A stretch of DNA of 64,000 nt from Pyrenochaeta sp. MPI-SDFR-AT-0127 (Eukaryota; Ascomycota; Dothideomycetes; Pleosporales; Cucurbitariaceae), in NCBI GenBank assembly GCA_020747015.1, contig JAGTJM010000003.1:620001-684000 (forward strand), written 5' to 3'. The notes under the pieces were generated by a model. The model saw nothing but the letters and a program-made list of their open reading frames with translations. It did not search any database and was not told the DNA's origin. This document shows, one piece after another, positions 11,949 through 24,400 of this stretch (within the stretch, counting starts at the first letter, position 1; each line of letters begins with the position of its first letter). The position numbers were made by a program, and so were the translations under genes.

Positions 11949-14708
11949 CTTTCGTTTGTTTACTAAGAATAGGGGTGGCTATTGGTAGTCTTTATCGTTT
12001 CCGCTGAAGGAATGAAGCGGTATTATATTAGGGTATGCAAACGAGTGGCAGGGCACAAAGGCCAAAGGGACTTGTCAACGAGGCTGTGGATGCGTAACGG
12101 AAGCCTTGCGTAGCAGTAAAAGAAACCGGGCACGCAGCGGGGGAAGTCTGCGCTTTTCATGGGCGTGCCATGGCCCCGTGAGCATACTAACCGGCCTGCC
12201 TCGAAGACGTTAGGTTAGGGGCCCTGGAGATTGCTATGGGCGATTCCATACGCAAACGGCATGGGCACCATCATTTGGCTCATTGCGGCCGTGATGCGCC
12301 CAGCGCGGTCGTATTGTGGAAATGAGTCTCTGGGGTAGCGTCTTCATCTGTCGTGGCGTCCTCTGCGGTACCTGGAGGTAGGCCAGATGCGGCTAGCGCC
12401 GTCATTTCTCCCTCCAGGGGCTAATCGACCTGCACAACACAACACCTGCGTCACGGCAACCCTCAATGCGCCGAAACACTGCCGTGGGTGACTAGATAGA
12501 CACGCTGGACCCTATCGCATCGTAACCGCAAGCTCTCGTGCCCTTGGTCTCCATCGCAGCAAATCTCCGCGCGCGCATAGCCTCGTGTTGCTAATGACGG
12601 TTCGCCGAATGGCTTCTCTTCATCAAAAGGACGGCAACAGACATCAGCAGCAATCATACGCACCGTCGCCCGACGAGCCAACGGCTAATATTGCGCAGCC
12701 CACACAAGGCGGAACCATGGTCCCAGCGTTATCAGAGATGCAGGTACAGGGCGGCTCGTGCGCGCTCGGCCGTCGCTTCCTGGCACAAGCCCCCTTTCAT
12801 TGGCTGGATGTTCTATTTGAAGACATGGGGCTTGTGTTGGTATTGGTTCGTGCATGTTTTCACGATTCAAGAGCGTCTTGTTGCCGCGGTTGACGAAGGT
12901 CATTAAACTCTCCGTTGCCGTCTGCCGGCTCTTCGGATGATGGCCGAGTCAACACCACGAAATGCGACAGGAGATGCGGGGTAAATTCGAGCCACGAGGA
13001 CACCATGTGGTACACCTGTTGTGGTGCGACAGTCGTTAAGTAATTTCCCACTCCAGTGGCGCCTTGTAGGATGATGCCGCCGAGAGCTGATTGTCTTGGA
13101 TGCTTGGTTCGATATGGGCAAGGCATTTGCTTGCCGCTGTGCAAGCGAGCCCTGCCGTACAACGCGGGTGGAAAGGCACAAGACTATTGTTTTCGATTCA
13201 CGAATGAATAGCGGCAATTGAAGTCATGCGAAGGTTGCGAGCGAGGGTTTACCGCCGTGTAAGATTAGAAACCACACGTTCTGGTCACAGAGAATTTTTC
13301 AACCAGAGTCACTTCCAAATCTCGAAGTAAATTTCCGGGTGGAGCTAATATTAAAGTCCCTTTGGGCGAATGGAGGGAGGACAAAGTTGGCAATTATCTT
13401 TGATGCTCTTAAGCACCTAGAAAGCCGGACTGGCTTGGATATAGGCGGTTCCACACGACTAAAGCTTAGCCTTGACCCAGCATGTTCTCCCCCTTTATCC
13501 CCATTCAATTTGCGCAGAAACAAATACCAACAAACCTACAATTTCTTGAGAGCTTTGATAAACATATTGTATAAGCTTCTTTACCGGAGGTCTATTTTAT
13601 TATCCATACCATTCCAGTACCTTGCAAACATGTCCCTCTGTGAGTGACCTTTGGGAACCAAGAGCAAGCAGAAACGAACAAACTTGATCTTGGAAGTAGA
13701 GAAACTATACTACTTAGATTCTGGACCGTTCAGGTCATTCGGTACGACGCCATTGGCCCGCCATCATACCATCAGCGCTCTTACACCATTGATGATTCAG
13801 AAGATAGCCCGCGCTTGATACTTCCCTTAGTCTTGAATGGTCTTCGCATGTAGACAATCAACGAATTGATGCAGGCATCCTGAAGCTTCTATCAAAGTGC
13901 AGAGCTCTGACTGGTGACGAAGATATGCTTCGCTGAACCTGCTTCTCCAACTATGCCTATCTTATGGAAATTCAGTTCCGGGATCACGGCGACTATGGCT
14001 TGGCGACGCTTCGTATAATGATAGGTAATATGGCTCCGACGGCATCTTTCCGGAGACTGCACCCGGTTACTTCAAGCTCAATACAAAGGCTACGAGCGAC
14101 CCAACACTGAGATAAATTTGGATAGCAGAGTGCTAACGGATGGACTCACCCAAGACCTCTCCTACTGCATGAGATTCTATACGTTTTACTTCATTCATTG
14201 ATCTGTGCTTATACTGAGGTCCTGCATGTGTGATAATCGATTCGCCCCAATATTTAGTCCAATCGATGTAGAGCTTGCGCCGTGACATACACCACGGTAT
14301 GAGACTAAACAACATGCTACCCTGTCTACAGAACTCTGATAACCTCAACAAGATTCTGTAAATCAGAGGCCCTAAAGGCACAGATCGCACAGAGGAGCGG
14401 CGGTAATTTCCCAAATGCAGAATCGCGGCTCGGTTGAAAAACAATATTGAATCGCTTGATTGACTATATGACACAGGCTACGATCGACAAAGTGAATTTT
14501 GAGTGGAAGTTTTGCAACTTGATTGGATGAGGGAATAGGTGAATAAGGGTTATTCTTGTCTACCTACTATTCCGTTCGAAATCATTACTTTACCTACATC
14601 TGCCGCCATATAAGCATTCTGCAGTGTCTATACATCGCCGAAGCTAAAGACTTTCTTTGCCTCTACCTCCACAGTCGTTATACATGAGACCGTCCAAACC
14701 TGTTATCG
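11949..14708. other. Long gene-poor stretch
   Basis: 2.76 kb between the start of the GH17 gene and the stop of the FAD monooxygenase. A TATA-like run around 12021-12030, read on the minus strand, lies about 75-80 bp upstream of the GH17 ATG and may be its core promoter. The middle shows no coding signal, while 13.6-14.1 kb carries a possible decayed gene fragment (listed separately). No terminal inverted repeats or transposase motifs were found. Confidence 0.5.
13832..14110 (+). pseudogene. Possible decayed coding fragment
   Basis: One reading frame of 279 nt is open from just after a splice-acceptor-like CCCTTAG to a stop at 14108-14110, except for a TGA at 13934-13936. The conceptual product has protein-like composition (for example FRDHGDYGLATLRIMIGN) but matches no family I recognise. 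A candidate first exon ending in a GTGAGT donor sits near 13630. It could be chance, so this is only a candidate relic. Confidence 0.2.
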
Positions 14709-15929
14709 TTACATTCCTAATCCTTGTTGCTGCCCATAGTAATGTGACTTGAACATATCGGCAAATTCCTTTGCCCCATTCTTACTAAAATGATTGATCT
14801 TCCCTCTCATAGTCTTCGCCGCAGATTTCTTCGCTCGAGGAAACATCTCCTGTTCATAGGCCAGCACTGCCTCGCTCAATCCTTTCCCTCCAGTCCACAC
14901 AGATATTATCTCCTTTGCGAGCACAAGTGCATCTTTCATACCCACGTTGACTCCTTCACCTGCATAAGGTGTAAAGACATGCGCGGCATCTCCGATAAGC
15001 GTGACACCTGGGCGCGAAGGCCAAGTGAAGCCAACTGGGAGTTCGTAAAGGGGCCGTGGGAATAGACCATCAGATGAGTCGAGCATGACGCGCTTCAGAT
15101 CAGCGCTGATGTGGGAGAAGTAGGGCTCGACGTATTGCTTGCGAGCGGCATCAGTATCGCTCCAATTGATACCACATGTTTCGATAAAATCTTCGGGTAC
15201 ACGCAGCGAGCCGTAGGTACGCAGACTTCCATCGCCCTGTCGCTGAGCCTGGACAGCGCAGTCGTCTCCTAGCGCCATCATGGAACCTTCACCAACGTAC
15301 TCGGCCATCCATGGGTTCTTCTTGATGTCTTTGCACCAGAATTCAACAGTCGAGATTCCAGAGTATTCTGGCTTGGTAGCACTGAGTAAGTTTCGTACTT
15401 TTGACCATGCTCCGTCACCACCAACTACCAGGTCAAAATCCGTCTCTGTCGTCCCGTCTGTGAAGTGCAGATCGTACTTTGTAGTTACTGCGGCGCTTGG
15501 TTTCACTTCCTTCAATTTCCTCCCTAGTGCAACACTCTCTTTCTTCAGGTTATCTGAAAGTATGTTCGTCAATGCTGTCCGGTCAATCTCTGGCCGACCA
15601 TCAAATCTCTCCTCCTCTTTTACCTCCTGCTTATCTACTCCATTCTCATCCCACAGAACCTCTCCTTCCAAGCTTACAATCTTCATGACATCGCTCTCTG
15701 GTCGTGCGTGCTTCATGAATTGCTCCCAGAGGCCGGCTTCTTTCAGAGCGAGCTGTCCAGATTCGGGATGGAGATCGAGAGAGCCACCTTGGGTGCGGAA
15801 AATGGTTGATGCCTCAAACATCGTGAACGGAACCGAATGGTTTTGAAGGATGTTGGCGAGCGTTAGGGAGACAGGCCCAGCGCCTATGATTGCAATTTTG
15901 AGTTCTGAGACCTGAGTTGAGGTGGGCAT
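14709..15929 (-). CDS. FAD-dependent monooxygenase (aromatic hydroxylase / TetX-like fold)
   Basis: Intronless 406-aa flavoprotein hydroxylase predicted to use FAD, NAD(P)H and O2; the substrate is unknown. The FAD dinucleotide motif GAGPVS is at 16-21, the ribose-binding Glu near 39, the DG motif GGDGAWSKVR at about 170-179, and the GD motif GDAAHVFTPYAGEGVN at about 313-328. Overall it resembles fungal salicylate-hydroxylase/TetX-like enzymes. The third glycine of the GxGxxG fingerprint is serine. No membrane segment or signal peptide is present. It stands alone, with no neighbouring biosynthetic core enzyme, so a detoxification or catabolic role is as plausible as secondary metabolism. Confidence 0.88.
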   Translation of the reverse strand: MPTSTQVSELKIAIIGAGPVSLTLANILQNHSVPFTMFEASTIFRTQGGSLDLHPESGQLALKEAGLWEQFMKHARPESDVMKIVSLEGEVLWDENGVDKQEVKEEERFDGRPEIDRTALTNILSDNLKKESVALGRKLKEVKPSAAVTTKYDLHFTDGTTETDFDLVVGGDGAWSKVRNLLSATKPEYSGISTVEFWCKDIKKNPWMAEYVGEGSMMALGDDCAVQAQRQGDGSLRTYGSLRVPEDFIETCGINWSDTDAARKQYVEPYFSHISADLKRVMLDSSDGLFPRPLYELPVGFTWPSRPGVTLIGDAAHVFTPYAGEGVNVGMKDALVLAKEIISVWTGGKGLSEAVLAYEQEMFPRAKKSAAKTMRGKINHFSKNGAKEFADMFKSHYYGQQQGLGM

Positions 15930-16125
15930 CGTCGGCGGTAGGTGTTGCGGAGATGATTAAAGAGGTTGCTGCTACGTGGGAATTTCTTCCCTTTGGAATC
16001 TTTGTTTGTTAAGGGTTGATAAGTGTGTGAACAGGTTATGAAGAGTTCTAAGTATGAAAGATCAGCTGAGTAATTGTTAGATGGATGTGCGACTATGCAA
16101 CAATTGTTTAGAGATATCCCAATGG

Positions 16126-16135
16126 TATATATAAT
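16126..16135 (-). promoter_or_regulatory. TATA-like element upstream of the FAD monooxygenase
   Basis: An alternating TATATATA run lies about 200 bp upstream of the ATG at 15929. It is the best TATA candidate in the interval. The assignment as core promoter is inferred from position and composition only. Confidence 0.35.
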
Positions 16136-16714
16136 GTGAGTTACCTGGGCGCCTAAACCAAAGATCACGTTTTTTTGGAGCCGTTTGCCAACGTTCGGGC
16201 CCTAAACCACGTGGGATTGAAGCCTTCGGGCCCGAGTTCGCAAACCTACACGCCACTAACGGCCGCCCATAAAGCCACCCATTGCGACCTTGTGCACGCC
16301 ATTTTCAGCTCCACATGCAGGGCCACGCAATGTGGCATACGTTGTAGAACTATCATTGGTCTTCTGATCGCCATTCGGTTGGTGCATTTTGCGAAAGGTC
16401 TCCCGTGAGAGTGTCAAAGTGCTTGTGTTGGCGCTCTCTGAAATGCGCTAGCGCTTACGGACTACGGATAAGGTTGCATGATTACAGCAGCTTGTGTCTA
16501 TCAAGCTCTCTGCCAAGGACTTTGGCATGAATGTCGCTCGCTTCTTGCTGCCTTTCGGTGGCATTCTGCTGATCAACGTTCGAATGTGTCCGTGTTCACG
16601 TGATCATATACTAACGTTACAATTTGGCAAGTGACACGAAGGATTCAGCACACTGGGAACAGGTTGAGTCACTGTAAATGTTGCATTGATCAGACAAATT
16701 TAAAGGACTCTATG

Positions 16715-16969
16715 CTACCTTGTACCCTCGCCCAATAGTCCTTCTCGCTCAACCTTCTCTCTAGCCTGCCGAATATTGAAAAGTAACCGACGCCTCAGTC
16801 GTAGTTTTCTTGATGTTAGAAAAGGATCCTCATCTGGGACTTCTCGACGGGGGTTCACGAAGTTATCTTCCCGTTCTGCGTATCCAGAGGCAGGGGGTTG
16901 TAAAGGTGTGCCCAACCTACTGGCCTATCCGTAGCTTCCGTGCACTGGATGGTAAGGGTAAGGATTCAT
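16715..16969 (-). pseudogene. Short coding-like frame broken by one TAG
   Basis: An ATG at 16969 opens MNPYPYHPVHGSYG, then meets TAG at 16927-16925. The same frame continues for 69 more codons to a stop at 16715, with a charged, helix-forming tail (SRKLRLRRRLLFNIRQAREKVE at its core). The Pro/Tyr-rich start and coherent continuation in one frame suggest a small protein gene disrupted by a nonsense change. Alternatives are two exons joined by splicing around the TAG, or chance. I recognise no family. Confidence 0.3.
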
Positions 16970-17553
16970 GTTTTGAGGCGGTATACATAAGATAGAATCG
17001 TTGATTTAGATCGTAAAACTCTCTTGATATCTGGGTTGAATTGTATCATTCTGTGCAGTTGTTGACTTCAAGAGGCTGAGCAACAAGGTCGGAGCTGGCC
17101 CATATCGTTGTCTATGGCGTAGCACCCAAGGTGTCGGAAATTAACATCGCGCAAGACACTACGATGATGAGGCAGCTTGTAAGGCATGGTTTAATGATGC
17201 CTAGAGCATCCTGATCGTACAAATGGTGAGTGTTGAGTTTGCCCCCATCGACTATTCCTAACCAAGTAATCTTTCAGCCTTGTAAAGCCTCTTTCTACAT
17301 GCGCAACCACACTGGCGATCCAAGCCAGGCGAGCCGACTGAGCATCCAGCTATCGAAAGTAGCGTTAGGCTTGAAATGTGTGATATTGTTTAAAAGAACC
17401 TTGGGCGTTTTTGCAATGGCTTTTCCCACCAGTTTATGGCTTCGATCGTACTCCTCAATTGGGTTATATCAATTGCCGCCTTGATACCTGATGAGAATGG
17501 GGCATCCTTGTCTGAGTTGTTCCACGTCAATGCCAAGGCCCTCGACGCCACGA

Positions 17554-18613
17554 TTATCCCAAACCCAAATGCCCTCCTCCTTTTCCAAGGTTTGATCTCC
17601 TTGTACCTAGCGCGATATTGTGGACGACGTTCCCAATCCTTGCTTTAACGGTGTCGAACATAGCTTGCGGTGACTGGACAAACTTGTCAACGTCGACACT
17701 CTGGATCAAGGATATCCATTCCGGGTCAGGCTCTGTCAAGTTCCATGCTATGCTGATGTGGAAAAACTCTGAACAATCGATTTGATCGTGTTCATCATGC
17801 TGGCTTTTCCGCCTCTTCGAATTGTTGACAGAGCCAGGGTCCTCTTTCGGCCCTTCATTCTCGTCGCCCATGTACAGACGTGAATGGCCGATGGTCTCGG
17901 CAGCCTCGTTGCAAGCAATAAGCAGCCTATTCAACTCATCATGCTCTGGTTTCTTAATGTTGAGCACTAGAAACCACCGATTGCGTTCGAAATTCGGCAC
18001 CCACTTGATGTTACGGAAGTCAAAGTGAAATGCGCGAACTGCGGCTTTCCGTAAACCAGAACTCAAAGTTTCGAGAAATGCTTCTCGATCTTCAGTCTTG
18101 ATTTGCAGTGTTCGCGATAACGAGACGTGCAAAGGTAAGGATGCGCCAAGCTCCGACTGGAGAGACGGTACGATGTCAGGCACGGGCACCTTCTTGCTTC
18201 GTGTTGCATTCTCATGCTCTATTCTGTCTTTGACATGCTGTATCAGTCCATGTAGGCTATCAGACTCGGTCTGCGAAGGGACCCCTCGAATTAGTTAGCC
18301 TACCAACCCACTTGTTGAGAGAGAACATGGAGCGAACATGCTTACACTCTAGGTAGACATGGCTTGGCCAATTCCCTTGAACGTGAGGGACTGCCCGCTT
18401 ACGGCCACCGTGCAGGCTTGGATTGTCGCTTGTGCTGACGCGTGCGTTGGCTGTGTAAAGATCATGGAATGCGGCCGGAAGCGGTGGCAGGTCACCCTGG
18501 CTGTGCTTGCGCTTCAAGGCTGACTGAGTGGGCTGCTGTAGCGGCTGGGCAGCGATAGCATTGTTCTTATCATCGGCATCCGAGTCCGAGTCTGGGTATT
18601 GCACCAGAGACAT
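17554..18613 (-). CDS. usb1: U6 snRNA phosphodiesterase Usb1 (2H phosphoesterase)
   Basis: 3'-5' RNA exonuclease that trims the oligo-U tail of U6 snRNA and leaves a cyclic phosphate; it acts in the nucleus. Exons 18613-18346 and 18284-17554 give 332 aa. An acidic/low-complexity start precedes HVQGNWPSHVYLEW. The two catalytic HxS tetrapeptides of the 2H superfamily are HVSL (about residues 145-148) and HISI (about 260-263). The exon-2 acceptor was set at 18284 because it restores the YLEW-VPS reading and frame; the nearer CAG would give a stop. Length is normal for fungal Usb1. It is divergent from the Pal1 gene. Confidence 0.88.
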
Positions 18614-18993
18614 GGTAGAGGCTTGACGGGACGTAGTTGGCGACCTTGTGGCTGTCGTCACTGCCAAATGCGGCCAGTGCTGGCGGGCCCACTTTGAGCC
18701 TAGCGCCTGCGCATGACGTATGCAGCGATTGGCCGGCTTTGCACCAAGAACGTCCGACCGAACGCAGGGCCACGACAAAACCGATGACATGTTACGCGTC
18801 GTGCCTGCCAAGTCAGGCTATATTTGAACCGTTCCCCTCGTCACCTGCTCTTCCTCCAGCCTGACTTTACAGACACCTGATCGCCTGCTTACATTTGACT
18901 TCATCCCGCTGTACTGCGTTTTGGACTTGCTGGACAGCCTTTCACACTTCGACAAAGCTTCGCAGACCTACATCTCCCAGTCACACAAACACC
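18614..18993. promoter_or_regulatory. Divergent promoter region, Usb1 and Pal1 genes
   Basis: 380 bp between opposed ATGs. It contains C/T-rich stretches (about 18835-18860) but no recognised binding site or coding frame. Confidence 0.45.
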
Positions 18994-20406
18994 ATGGAGC
19001 GGGTAAGTTGATAGTCATCTCTCCCTTACGTACGACCCACGCGGATCCGAGCCATTGGACGTGTCGCTTCTTGCTTCTTTCCAAGTCTCTGAATGCCTCC
19101 GCTACAACCATTGCGTAAATTAGCACAGCTGCGATTCGTCTACCTTGCCGCTGTACAAGTACGAGGTGATTTCAGGACATATCAGCTGACTTCACAGGCA
19201 CAACATGCTCTGATCGACCCTTTAGTCGAGCCAGACCCAAGCGAGGAGACCGGTTTGAACAGCCACTTCCGCTCGACCTTTGGGCCACAACAACCTATAA
19301 CACCTCCCGGATCTGGCGGAAGTCCCAAGAATCTCTCATCCGTCAACGTTCGACCACAGCATACCGGCAGTTCCGTGGAGACCAACCCATATCGTCGTTC
19401 CAGAGCTTCATCAGAGTCCAAGGGCCCGTCTGTGAAGGAATATGGACGAGCGACCCCAAAAAGCAGTAGGAAGTATGACTACCCCTCACCTCCAAACTCT
19501 GCCAGCCCCCATCGAGAGCGCTTCTCCAACAACCATCGCGCGGAAGCATTTGGATCCATGGACAAAAGCCGCCCTCGACGCTCCAGTAATCCAGCACCAA
19601 CCTCGTCCAGAAGCGGAGGACTGACTCGGGGAGGCTCATTAAAAGAGCGCTACCCGGGTGATAAGTCTCACAGACCACTTGATACACTGCGCAAAGATGA
19701 AAAGATTGCCCACCGTGCACCTCATCTTAGAAAGAAGAACTTCCCAGGCGCAGACGTCATTGATCGCCTCGACAAGTCGGGTGTTTCCCAGTACCACCAC
19801 GAAGGCCCATACGATGCTGCCAGCATTGCACGCAACAAACATGTTAAATACAGTCCTATTGCAGCGGTCAAGGACTCAAATGAAGAGGCGCTAAGAGCCA
19901 CACCCCGAGAGAACATCGTTGATGCTGTGACTAAGCATCGTCCCCTGGAAGGTGTTGCCAATATTCCACCAGGCATGGCGGACCGCTTCGGTAGAGTCCT
20001 CCACTATCAGGAGGGAGCCGACCTCCAACGAGAGCCTGGTGGTGATTATCGCAGATGGCCTGGCGTTGTAAGTTAACCAAGACCAATCAATCTCGATTCT
20101 TTTCCTAACAACACTTAGGAATACCACCCAGACGACCTCAAGGGTAAAGGCGAACCCTCGTACACCATCGAGAAAGCATTGAAAGACCACAAGATGCTCG
20201 GCGATAGCGGTACCGAAATGACTTCCCGCCGCCAGCACAGCAGAAGCGTAGGCTACACCGATACTCCAGACGTTGTGCCTTCTGAGGATCGTAACGCTGA
20301 GGCCTCCGGCATTGGACGAAGCAACACCACTGGCAAGAGCATGAGCGGCACATTGAAGAAGCGATTCGGTAGCATCCGCCGACGCAAACAAGAGGTTGAG
20401 GCTTAG
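18994..20406 (+). CDS. pal1: Pal1 cell-morphology protein
   Basis: Cortical protein implicated in polarised growth and endocytic patches in fission yeast and other fungi. Exons: 18994-19002 (only ATGGAGCGG), 19198-20067 and 20119-20406, giving 388 aa. The N-terminal half is disordered, rich in Ser/Pro/Arg. The Pal1 core is clear from about residue 195: APHLRKKNFPGADVIDRLD, YHHEGPYDAA, SNEEALRATPRENIVDAV, HRPLEGVA, FGRVLHYQEGADL and EPGGDYRRWPGV, followed across the last intron by YHPDDLKGKGEPSYTIEKAL. The basic C-terminal tail could contact membrane. The 9-nt first exon is inferred from the strong GTAAGT donor and frame; an alternative start inside exon 2 is possible. Confidence 0.9.
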
Positions 20407-21463
20407 AAAGCTCAACTCTTCCCCAGCGCAGGGCGATTCCCATAAATTGTATAGTATGACGCATTCGCAACGCATGAAGCGATTTCTTTGAGTCGGCAGC
20501 TCTCGCACTAACACAGTGCATGGAATGGATATGAAACATATTTAGACTAGCATACATGTGAACAGGAAAGTCTAGGATGGCCAGGATTAGAAACATAATG
20601 ATTCATGAATCCCAGATCAATAATGTATAAATACATGTGACGGAAACCGTGGAAATGTCTGTACATCCAGTACCTCGAAAAAGTATACATATTCGTGAAA
20701 ACAACAGCCCCATCATTTTTCAAAACGCACTCCTTCCAACCTCTCGACACATCGAGGCAGCGTTGGATCCATCCAGACTCACACCACTTTGGAGCCTCGT
20801 GTTATTTCCAAGCTTCAACCCCTGTTGGATTTCTATGTCCCCCTTTCGTCATGATCGGCACCCGCCCAGCACTCAACCCCTGCAGACGGGCGACCGTTGA
20901 CAGTCCATCGCCCACCTTCCACTCTCGCTGAACCTAGATCCAAAACCAACACTGTGGTTCTCTGGAGACGGATTGGCAGGGCCTTGTTTCCGAGCCGGAA
21001 GAATGCTGGAATGTGAGAAAGATGGTGTTGGTGAAAGTAGTTTTTTTTTTGGTTTGCATGGTCAATGAAGAGACATTACACTTTAAAGCGATAGAAAATT
21101 GTGGCAAGATGATAATCAATATTTGGCGGCGTGTGGAGAAGTGAATTAAAAAGTGGTATTTTACTCTGCTTAAAACAACGTGCTGGATGAAGATTCAAGA
21201 TCAAAGAGCAGTGCCTACCCAAAATGCTTGTCAAAAAACATGCCTGGTAAGGAGGAAGATGGAACAGATCCGCAGTGGACTTTAATCTGGCCCGCCCAAC
21301 TCTGAACGCCGATGACATCAAAAAGAGAAAAACACCCAGCCCGATCCAGTCCAACCCAGCCCAGAAATGCGCGCTGAATGTGCAACAAATGAACGCAGGG
21401 GTGGGGAAATGCAAACGCGCACCAAAAGCACAAAAGCCCCCTAGACACTGGGTTGAAAGTGGT
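20407..21463. other. Convergent 3' regions, Pal1 and DUF726 genes
   Basis: 1.06 kb between two stops. Contains an 11-nt T run (about 21042-21052) and other AT-rich tracts suited to 3' UTR processing. No gene seen. Confidence 0.55.
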
Positions 21464-24400
21464 TTACATGAAGCTCATCTTCACCTCCTTCTCCTGTCCA
21501 AAGTCGTCTTCGAATTCGTCAGCCCAGGCATTGTAGCCTGGATTGATATTTGCCCCGTTCAGAGCTCCAGGGGTGGGCTCTGTTCTCGCTGACTTCAAGG
21601 CGGGACGTTCAGGTAGGGCTGGGTCACTCCAGCTAGGTCCTGGGTCTAATGAAGACTTGCTTGGTGTTGTGTCCCAAGGTCTACTAGACGGTGTTGTTTC
21701 CCACGGGGATGAGGACTTCTCTGGTGTGTAGGTAGAAGGTATTGATGATTTGGAGGCGGAGGTTAATGGCGCAGGTGAAGGTGCTGGTGAATCACGGAAG
21801 GAGGAATCAAAAGTCATTTCCATGCGCTCTGCACCGGGGTCGTCGAATTCGTCGTACTCCTCAAAAGCCACTTTCCCTTTTCCATCAGCAGTCTTTGGCG
21901 TGTGGGAACCATTGGGGGTAGGCAGGTTATTTCCATTGCCCCCTTTTGCATCCAAAGTCGACGAGCCTAGACTGTCATTGTAACTCTTCGTTTCCCTGAG
22001 GCTCGAGTATGGTGGTGCGGTGCTGATGTCGATTTTCATTGGTGGGAGTGTGCTCTTGATCTCTTTGATTTCAAACTCTGCCTCAGCATTGTACTCTTTG
22101 CTCTCTGCTGCAAGGGTAGCAACTTCCTTCCTAATGGCATCGATGTCGAACATGATCGGGTTTTCCGCAATCTTTGCTGGGTCCGCATCTTTGTCTATCG
22201 TCTTGTGCTGCTCTACTAAGGATTTCTCATCGTAGACTTCCCACTCCTTCTTGTCTCCCTTCTTCTTTCTCCACCATGATAGCTTGCCGCTCTTCTTCTC
22301 TTTTTCTGCCGCCTTCTTCTCCAGTTCTTTTCTTGCTTCTTCGATTTCGTTGATGAGCTCGCGCTGACGCATCTCGTGGTTTTCTGGATCCGGGTCTTCG
22401 ATTTCAGTGAACTCGTCTGACTCGACAATCCACCCAACTTCACGTAGAAGCTTCGGCATCGCAGCACGATAGGCCATATGACCAGGTACAAGCTCCGTGA
22501 CATTGACATTTTCGATGGTGGGGACCTGAACGGGTGCGAGCCCTGCTATTCGCATGACGCCGCCGCTAGTTGCGCGGAATAGATAGCCTAGTCCTGTTGT
22601 GAGCACAAAAGTCGCCGGAGATTGAATGTGATGCATACCTAAGATCCAGTCATTGGTAGCATAACCGTTGACAAATCTTCCAGGCACAATAGCTCTCGCT
22701 TTGACGTATTCGTCATGCTTCGCAACCGCGGGAGTTCCGAACATGTACACATTTTGTACTAAGCCAAAAGCGCCACGACTTGCGAGCTCCCTTAGACATG
22801 AAAAAATTACCCTTGAGCCTAGAGAGAATCCGACAAGGGTGACAGGCCGTGTCCCCAAGTTTCGATCCATAAGTGAATCAGCAAGAATGAGTCCAGCCAT
22901 GTCTGCTCGGGCTTGCGAGACGACCCATGGATTGTCAATAAGGTATGATAGTTTTGTTAAAGCGAGGGGAAGCGTCATGGCGGCCATGAGTGCTGTCAAG
23001 ACGGTGCCGCCCAATACTTGTTGCAGACCTTGTGTGAGAGCCTACTTCGTGTTAGCTCGGGTTCCCAATAAGCATAGGTATGTTTTCACCTCGGTAGCAA
23101 GAATGTTGATGGTAGCACCCATACTCCTCAGCATCTCAGGCTCCCAAAGAACGGAGTAGATGTCACCCATGACCGGATCCACGGTACTGTAAGGCAACCG
23201 GACGTCGTCCACTTTGCCATTCATCCATCCGGCAAGTGTAATGATTAGGTGCGTTCTTTTGTTGTTGTGCAGGGGTCGATATTCAAAAGTCTTCACGGCA
23301 CCAGTTCGTCTGTTTGCGGCTCTGACTCCGACCGTACTACCAGTAACGATGCCTGTTGATGTAATGATTGCAGCGCCTCCAGCTCCTGCAAGGAAACTGC
23401 TCGTGCCTGCTACACCAATAGTGGTGAAGCCAGCCGCAAGACCCGCTCCAATTAGAGGAGCAAGTAGACCAGCAGATAAGCCAATGACTAGACCACCGCC
23501 TACAGTCGCGAGGCCCATGAATGCGAGACGTCGGTTGCGCGCTCGCTTTGCACGGCTGACCATATGGTCGTCTTCATTCCAGTTCTCTTTATCGGCCTGC
23601 TCCTGCATCTCTAACGCATCTGTCACACGCTTTTCAAAGCGACAGATCTCCAACCAGTCTACGCTAAGGTACTTGCCAACTTGTTCAAAAAGCTCCCTTG
23701 AGCGTGAGTCATAGACAGCGTCCGCAATGAGAACTAAGAACAGATCACACAGTACTGTCCACCGAAGGTCAATATCAAGGCTTTTGCTAGTAGGAAGTTG
23801 CGATGGCGTTTTGACTTCTGGATAGTCATCGTTTTGATGCTCCTCGTAAGGTGGAGGCGGTGGTGATTGGATATCCTCGGGTAGATCTAGGGCTGACGAC
23901 GACTTCGACTTCGACTTCTCGGCGAGCGACTCGGGACGAGGCGAAGAAACGGATGGCCTTGTAGAATCTGGGTCATTTGGAGAGTCCGTTTCTTCCGCAG
24001 CCGGATTTTTAACGCGAGCATTTGCCATCAGTGCTGGAGTCAGGTCTGCTGCCACTACGCCATGGTCGGACAACTGCTCGATCATGACTTGCTCGGAAGC
24101 ATTAATGTCCATATGGCCGTATAGCCTAACCATAATCTTCTGAGACCACATTTTGGTAGTTTCTGCCTGAGCATCTAGTATCTTCTTGACTTTCTTAGTT
24201 TTCTCGACCCTCTGTAATTTGTTCTCCATCTCCACCATGGCCAATCGCACTAGCCCAACATATGCGACACGTTGTCCCTCAGTGAGCAGATTTTTGGTGG
24301 TCTGCATTTGCATGAGCGGGTCACGGGCTTCCTCATCTTCGTCGTGCAGCGCGGTGCTCTTCTCTTTGAACAAGTAGGCGGTATTGTCGTCCATGCTTGT

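Larger units (their letters stand above)
15930..17553. other. Intergenic region upstream of the monooxygenase
   Basis: 1.6 kb between the monooxygenase start and the stop of the Usb1 gene. It holds a TATA-like element and a short possible gene relic (both listed separately). Nothing else coherent was seen. Confidence 0.5.

Noticed and set aside
11949..14708. Transposon or integrated element filling the 12-14.7 kb gap
   Set aside because: No transposase, reverse transcriptase, long terminal repeat or terminal inverted repeat was found by eye.
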